64,000 nt of DNA from Bacteroidia bacterium (GTDB lineage: Bacteria; Bacteroidota; Bacteroidia; Chitinophagales; Chitinophagaceae), in assembly GCA_030426665.1 (NCBI GenBank), contig JAUHYD010000019.1, positions 1 through 64,000 of the forward strand. The letters run 5' to 3'. Made by a program: the position numbers and the translations under genes. The notes under the pieces were generated by a model. That model saw nothing but the letters and a program-made list of their open reading frames with translations. It was not told where the DNA came from and ran no database searches. Shown in pieces: positions 61,400 through 64,000 of this stretch (the stretch's first letter is position 1; each line of letters starts with the position of its first letter).

Positions 61400-63358
61400 C
61401 TATACATTTGTTATATCAGAATTGTCAATTTTGCTTTCTACGTAGTACATCTTCATCAGCCCCTTATTTTTTGCTTCTATTTCCCCTCTGTAGAAACAAT
61501 CGAACTTACCCTCAATAAGTTCGTAAGTTGACTGAGATATATTGATTTTACCGGCATCACTTTCCTGTTCTAACCGTGCGGCGGTATTAACGGCATCGCC
61601 CCAGATATCATAAGCGAACTTTTTAACTCCTACAATACCCGCCACAACACTACCTGTATGTAACCCGATACGAACCGAAAAAGTACGTCCTTCTCCTAGC
61701 TTCGCACGCCTATCAGTCATAAAGTCTCTTATCTCGATTGCGGCATTTACTGCATTCGCTGCATGTTGCGGACTGTAAACAGGAAGCCCCGCAACGGCTA
61801 AGTATGCATCTCCAATCGTCTTAATTTTTTCAATATTGTATGCCTCTGTAATCTGATCAAATGTTTTAAAGCAGGTATGAAGTTCATCTATCAGCTCTTG
61901 AGGTGTCAATAGTTCCGCGACTTTGGTAAAGTTCACGAAGTCAGTAAAAAGGACAGTAACATTGTTGTAGTGCTTGGCAGTAGTAGTCCCTTTAGCCTTT
62001 AATTCTTCCGCAACTTCTGCGGGTAGAATATTCAGCAGTAAGTTATCCGTCTTTTTCTTTTCACTTTTCACCTTATTTCTCTGTGTAAAAAGGACACCCG
62101 AAAACACCAAAACGACAACAATACCGCCCAATAGCGCATTCTTAACTACTTTCTGCCTTCGTAGTTCGGTCTTAGCCAGGATGTCCTTTTTTTCCTGGGC
62201 CTCCTTCATTGCCCGCTCCTTTTTATCAAAATTGAATTGTAAGAGGCCTAAGGCCATTTTTCTTTTGTGGTCTCTACTATACACGCTGTCGGAAAGGGCC
62301 TTATATGCTTTATAACACTTTAGGGCTTTCGCAACTCTCCCCGTCTGCTCATAGACATCACTCAAGTGTTTATCAATAGACATTATTAATCCAATATCCT
62401 CGGTTTTATGAGCAGCATCCAGGGCTTTGTCTAAATACCCTTCGGCCAGCGCGTATTTTTTCTGTTTGAGATGAATAAGACCAATTTCTGTGTTAAAAAA
62501 CCCGATATATCTTGTTCGCTTTAACTCCTCCGAAAGTTTCAGACCAGCAAAATAATAGGGCAATGCCTGTTGGTTTCTATTCAGCTCTTTATTTGCATTG
62601 CCGATTGTCAAATAACACTCCGTAAGCTTATTTTTGTCATTCAGTGTTTGATAAATACTAAAGGCGGAATCGAGGTAGATGAGTGCTGTTTCGAATTCAG
62701 TATTCGCCATTTGCAGCCCTGCAATATTCAGGAGTATGCTTGCGATACCCTTTTCATCTCCAATCTTTCGTCTGATTTCCAACGCGGACTTAAAGTAGCT
62801 CAGCCCCTCGACTCTCTTATCCTGGTTAGAATAAATCATCCCAATATTGTTCAGTACATTAGACTGAAAACCCTCATCACCAACCTCCTCAAGCACCTTT
62901 AACGCTGCGAAATAGCTAGTGAGCGTATTGGGAATATCATTTAGATACGCATATACATTTCCGATACCACAGTAAGCAGCCCCTATGCCCCTTTTGTTAT
63001 CAAGATCCTCTGCGATGCTTAACGCCATTTTCTGATACTTCAGCGCATCGTTCATATTGCCTTTGTCTAACAATATGCTCCCTATTATATAGCAACTGCG
63101 GCTTTCGCCACTTTTGTAATTTAATTTTTTTGCAAGCTCCAGTGCTTCCTCCACATTTTTCATCGCAGAGTCGGCGTCTATGTTTGTATATTCAAGCGCT
63201 ATGTTATTCAATAAAGCTATTCTGTTCGTATCACTCCCAAATACTGCTAATATAGACTTCATAGAGTCAATTGCAGCTTGCCCTCTCAACCGTGCATGAA
63301 GATTGAAAGAGCTTAGCAACATCAGAACAAACAATAAGTGTCTAAATGGCAGCTTCAT
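61400..63358 (-). CDS. TPR-containing class III adenylate cyclase
   Basis: A 652-residue protein: signal peptide (about 1-24), seven or more TPR units to about residue 365 in the periplasm, a coiled coil, one membrane helix at about 405-425 (NALLGGIVVVLVFSGVLF), then a cytosolic cyclase domain to about 645. Metal-binding Asp residues are in LFTDFVNFT and TIGDAYLAV. The Lys in EKIKTIGD and the Asp in YDIWGDAVNTAAR are the pair that selects adenine, so cAMP is the predicted product; Asn and Arg in NTAAR stabilise the transition state. The ATG at 63358 is preferred over one nine codons earlier. TPR ligand binding probably controls activity. Confidence 0.92.
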   Translation of the reverse strand: MKLPFRHLLFVLMLLSSFNLHARLRGQAAIDSMKSILAVFGSDTNRIALLNNIALEYTNIDADSAMKNVEEALELAKKLNYKSGESRSCYIIGSILLDKGNMNDALKYQKMALSIAEDLDNKRGIGAAYCGIGNVYAYLNDIPNTLTSYFAALKVLEEVGDEGFQSNVLNNIGMIYSNQDKRVEGLSYFKSALEIRRKIGDEKGIASILLNIAGLQMANTEFETALIYLDSAFSIYQTLNDKNKLTECYLTIGNANKELNRNQQALPYYFAGLKLSEELKRTRYIGFFNTEIGLIHLKQKKYALAEGYLDKALDAAHKTEDIGLIMSIDKHLSDVYEQTGRVAKALKCYKAYKALSDSVYSRDHKRKMALGLLQFNFDKKERAMKEAQEKKDILAKTELRRQKVVKNALLGGIVVVLVFSGVLFTQRNKVKSEKKKTDNLLLNILPAEVAEELKAKGTTTAKHYNNVTVLFTDFVNFTKVAELLTPQELIDELHTCFKTFDQITEAYNIEKIKTIGDAYLAVAGLPVYSPQHAANAVNAAIEIRDFMTDRRAKLGEGRTFSVRIGLHTGSVVAGIVGVKKFAYDIWGDAVNTAARLEQESDAGKINISQSTYELIEGKFDCFYRGEIEAKNKGLMKMYYVESKIDNSDITNV

Positions 63359-63485
63359 TACATTAGAGTTCCCTACAATATACAAAATAACATAGGAACC
63401 TAAAAGTAAATGAAAAAATCACCCGGCAACTTTACAAAGAAAGCAAACGAGAAATCGGAGATAGAGCGCATTACACCAACTCCTG

Positions 63486-64000
63486 TCACTTTCCCTTATT
63501 CAACCACTTCAGCGCATCGAAGAATGCCTGATGCGATATAGTAGCATGGTTTTCGTCGGGCAGGTAGTCGAAATGAATATTCAAGTTTTTGTTACCACTC
63601 TTTTTGAGCTTTTCAACAAATAAGTTGGCATCCGTTTCCATTACGCGGGGTTTATCACCGGGGGTAAGCCCTTCCTTGCCTACTGCTACATATACGTCTA
63701 CCGGGTGCCGGACAGTCGCCATTTGCCTGCTAAGCAAAGAACCACCATCCCACCATATACTGGGGCTGACAATAGCGTACTTATCAAACATATCAGGTTT
63801 AGTCAACAATATATCTGCAGCCAACAACCCTGCCAGCGACTGACCGATGAGTGTTCTGTTTGCATTTACCTTAAAGCGCGTACGCATGAAGGGCATTAAC
63901 TCCTGATCCATGAATGCAATAAACTTATGCGACTCGCCGGTAGTAGGAAATTTAGCTTTATCACTACTTATAGTAGTGGGGAAAGTAAAATCCCGTTTAC
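63486..64000 (-). CDS. Esterase D-like alpha/beta hydrolase, N-terminus beyond window
   Basis: The frame is open from the stop at 63486 to the right edge (171 codons). The visible part starts KRDFTFPTTISSDKAKF and continues GESHKFIAFMDQELMPFM, as in Esterase_D (IroE/Fes-like) hydrolases. The nucleophile Ser is in LIGQSLAGLLAAD, and the catalytic His is in DENHATISHQAFFDALKW. SPSIWWDGGSLL is typical of the family. An ATG at 63911 lies inside the domain and is not the real start. The substrate is unknown; siderophore esters or acyl-sugars are common in the family. Confidence 0.85.
   Translation of the reverse strand, partial: KRDFTFPTTISSDKAKFPTTGESHKFIAFMDQELMPFMRTRFKVNANRTLIGQSLAGLLAADILLTKPDMFDKYAIVSPSIWWDGGSLLSRQMATVRHPVDVYVAVGKEGLTPGDKPRVMETDANLFVEKLKKSGNKNLNIHFDYLPDENHATISHQAFFDALKWLNKGK

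Noticed and set aside
1-64000. Mobile elements, phage genes, tRNA or rRNA genes
   Set aside because: No transposase, integrase, phage structural gene, tRNA cloverleaf or rRNA segment was recognised anywhere in the window.

Overview
The window is chromosomal DNA from a member of the Bacteroidota, most likely of the Chitinophagales/Chitinophagaceae type (inference). The supporting signs are: surface proteins ending in type IX secretion sorting domains (type A, and one gliding-motility-associated type B domain); promoters carrying the Bacteroidota -7 box TAnnTTTG close to many start codons; a CcoN-CcoO fusion; and FemAB, LpxD, LolE-like and CDGSH proteins of the kind usual in that phylum. No rRNA, tRNA, CRISPR array, transposase or phage gene was found.

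Layout. 0-3 kb: a very large secreted protein of bacterial Ig-like repeats that runs off the left edge. 3-10.5 kb: housekeeping genes (FemAB-like transferase, LolE-like permease, fabD, proline dehydrogenase, a UbiA-like membrane protein, acyl-CoA carboxylase beta chain). 10.7-15.7 kb: two secreted surface proteins. 15.8-20.2 kb: DEAD-box helicase, aat, tail-specific protease. 21-34.3 kb: an oxygen-respiration region with a PAS histidine kinase, a receiver/cNMP-binding/Crp-type regulator, the cbb3 oxidase operon ccoS-NO-Q-P-G-H plus a TauE-like gene, two small genes, and the copper ATPase ccoI with a Cys-motif protein. 34.4-39.3 kb: one operon hmgA-hpd-paaABCD for oxygen-dependent aromatic catabolism. 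39.4-51.6 kb: nitroreductase, ABC exporter, lpxD, msrB, photolyase, response regulators, iron-sulfur and pirin genes, and an unknown gene pair. 51.6-64 kb: exported pirin, an ECF sigma pair, small membrane proteins, a beta-helix surface protein, a TPR adenylate cyclase and a partial esterase.

The most interesting signal is regulatory. Six promoters between 23.8 and 39.4 kb carry FixK/FNR-like boxes (TGAY-N4-RTCA) at two fixed positions. The box centres lie 29.5 and 51.5 bases upstream of the T of the -7 box, 22 bases apart, which corresponds to about -41.5 and -63.5. At least one box is a full match in every promoter. The promoters belong to the kinase/regulator operon itself, the cbb3 operon, the ccoI operon, a divergent pair of small genes, and the hmgA-hpd-paa operon. 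The regulator fuses a receiver domain to a Crp/Fnr-type DNA-binding protein. The region therefore looks like a compact version of the rhizobial FixL-FixJ-FixK cascade: autoregulated, and joining high-affinity respiration to oxygenase-based aromatic catabolism. The boxes and their spacing are read directly from the sequence. The regulatory link is inference.
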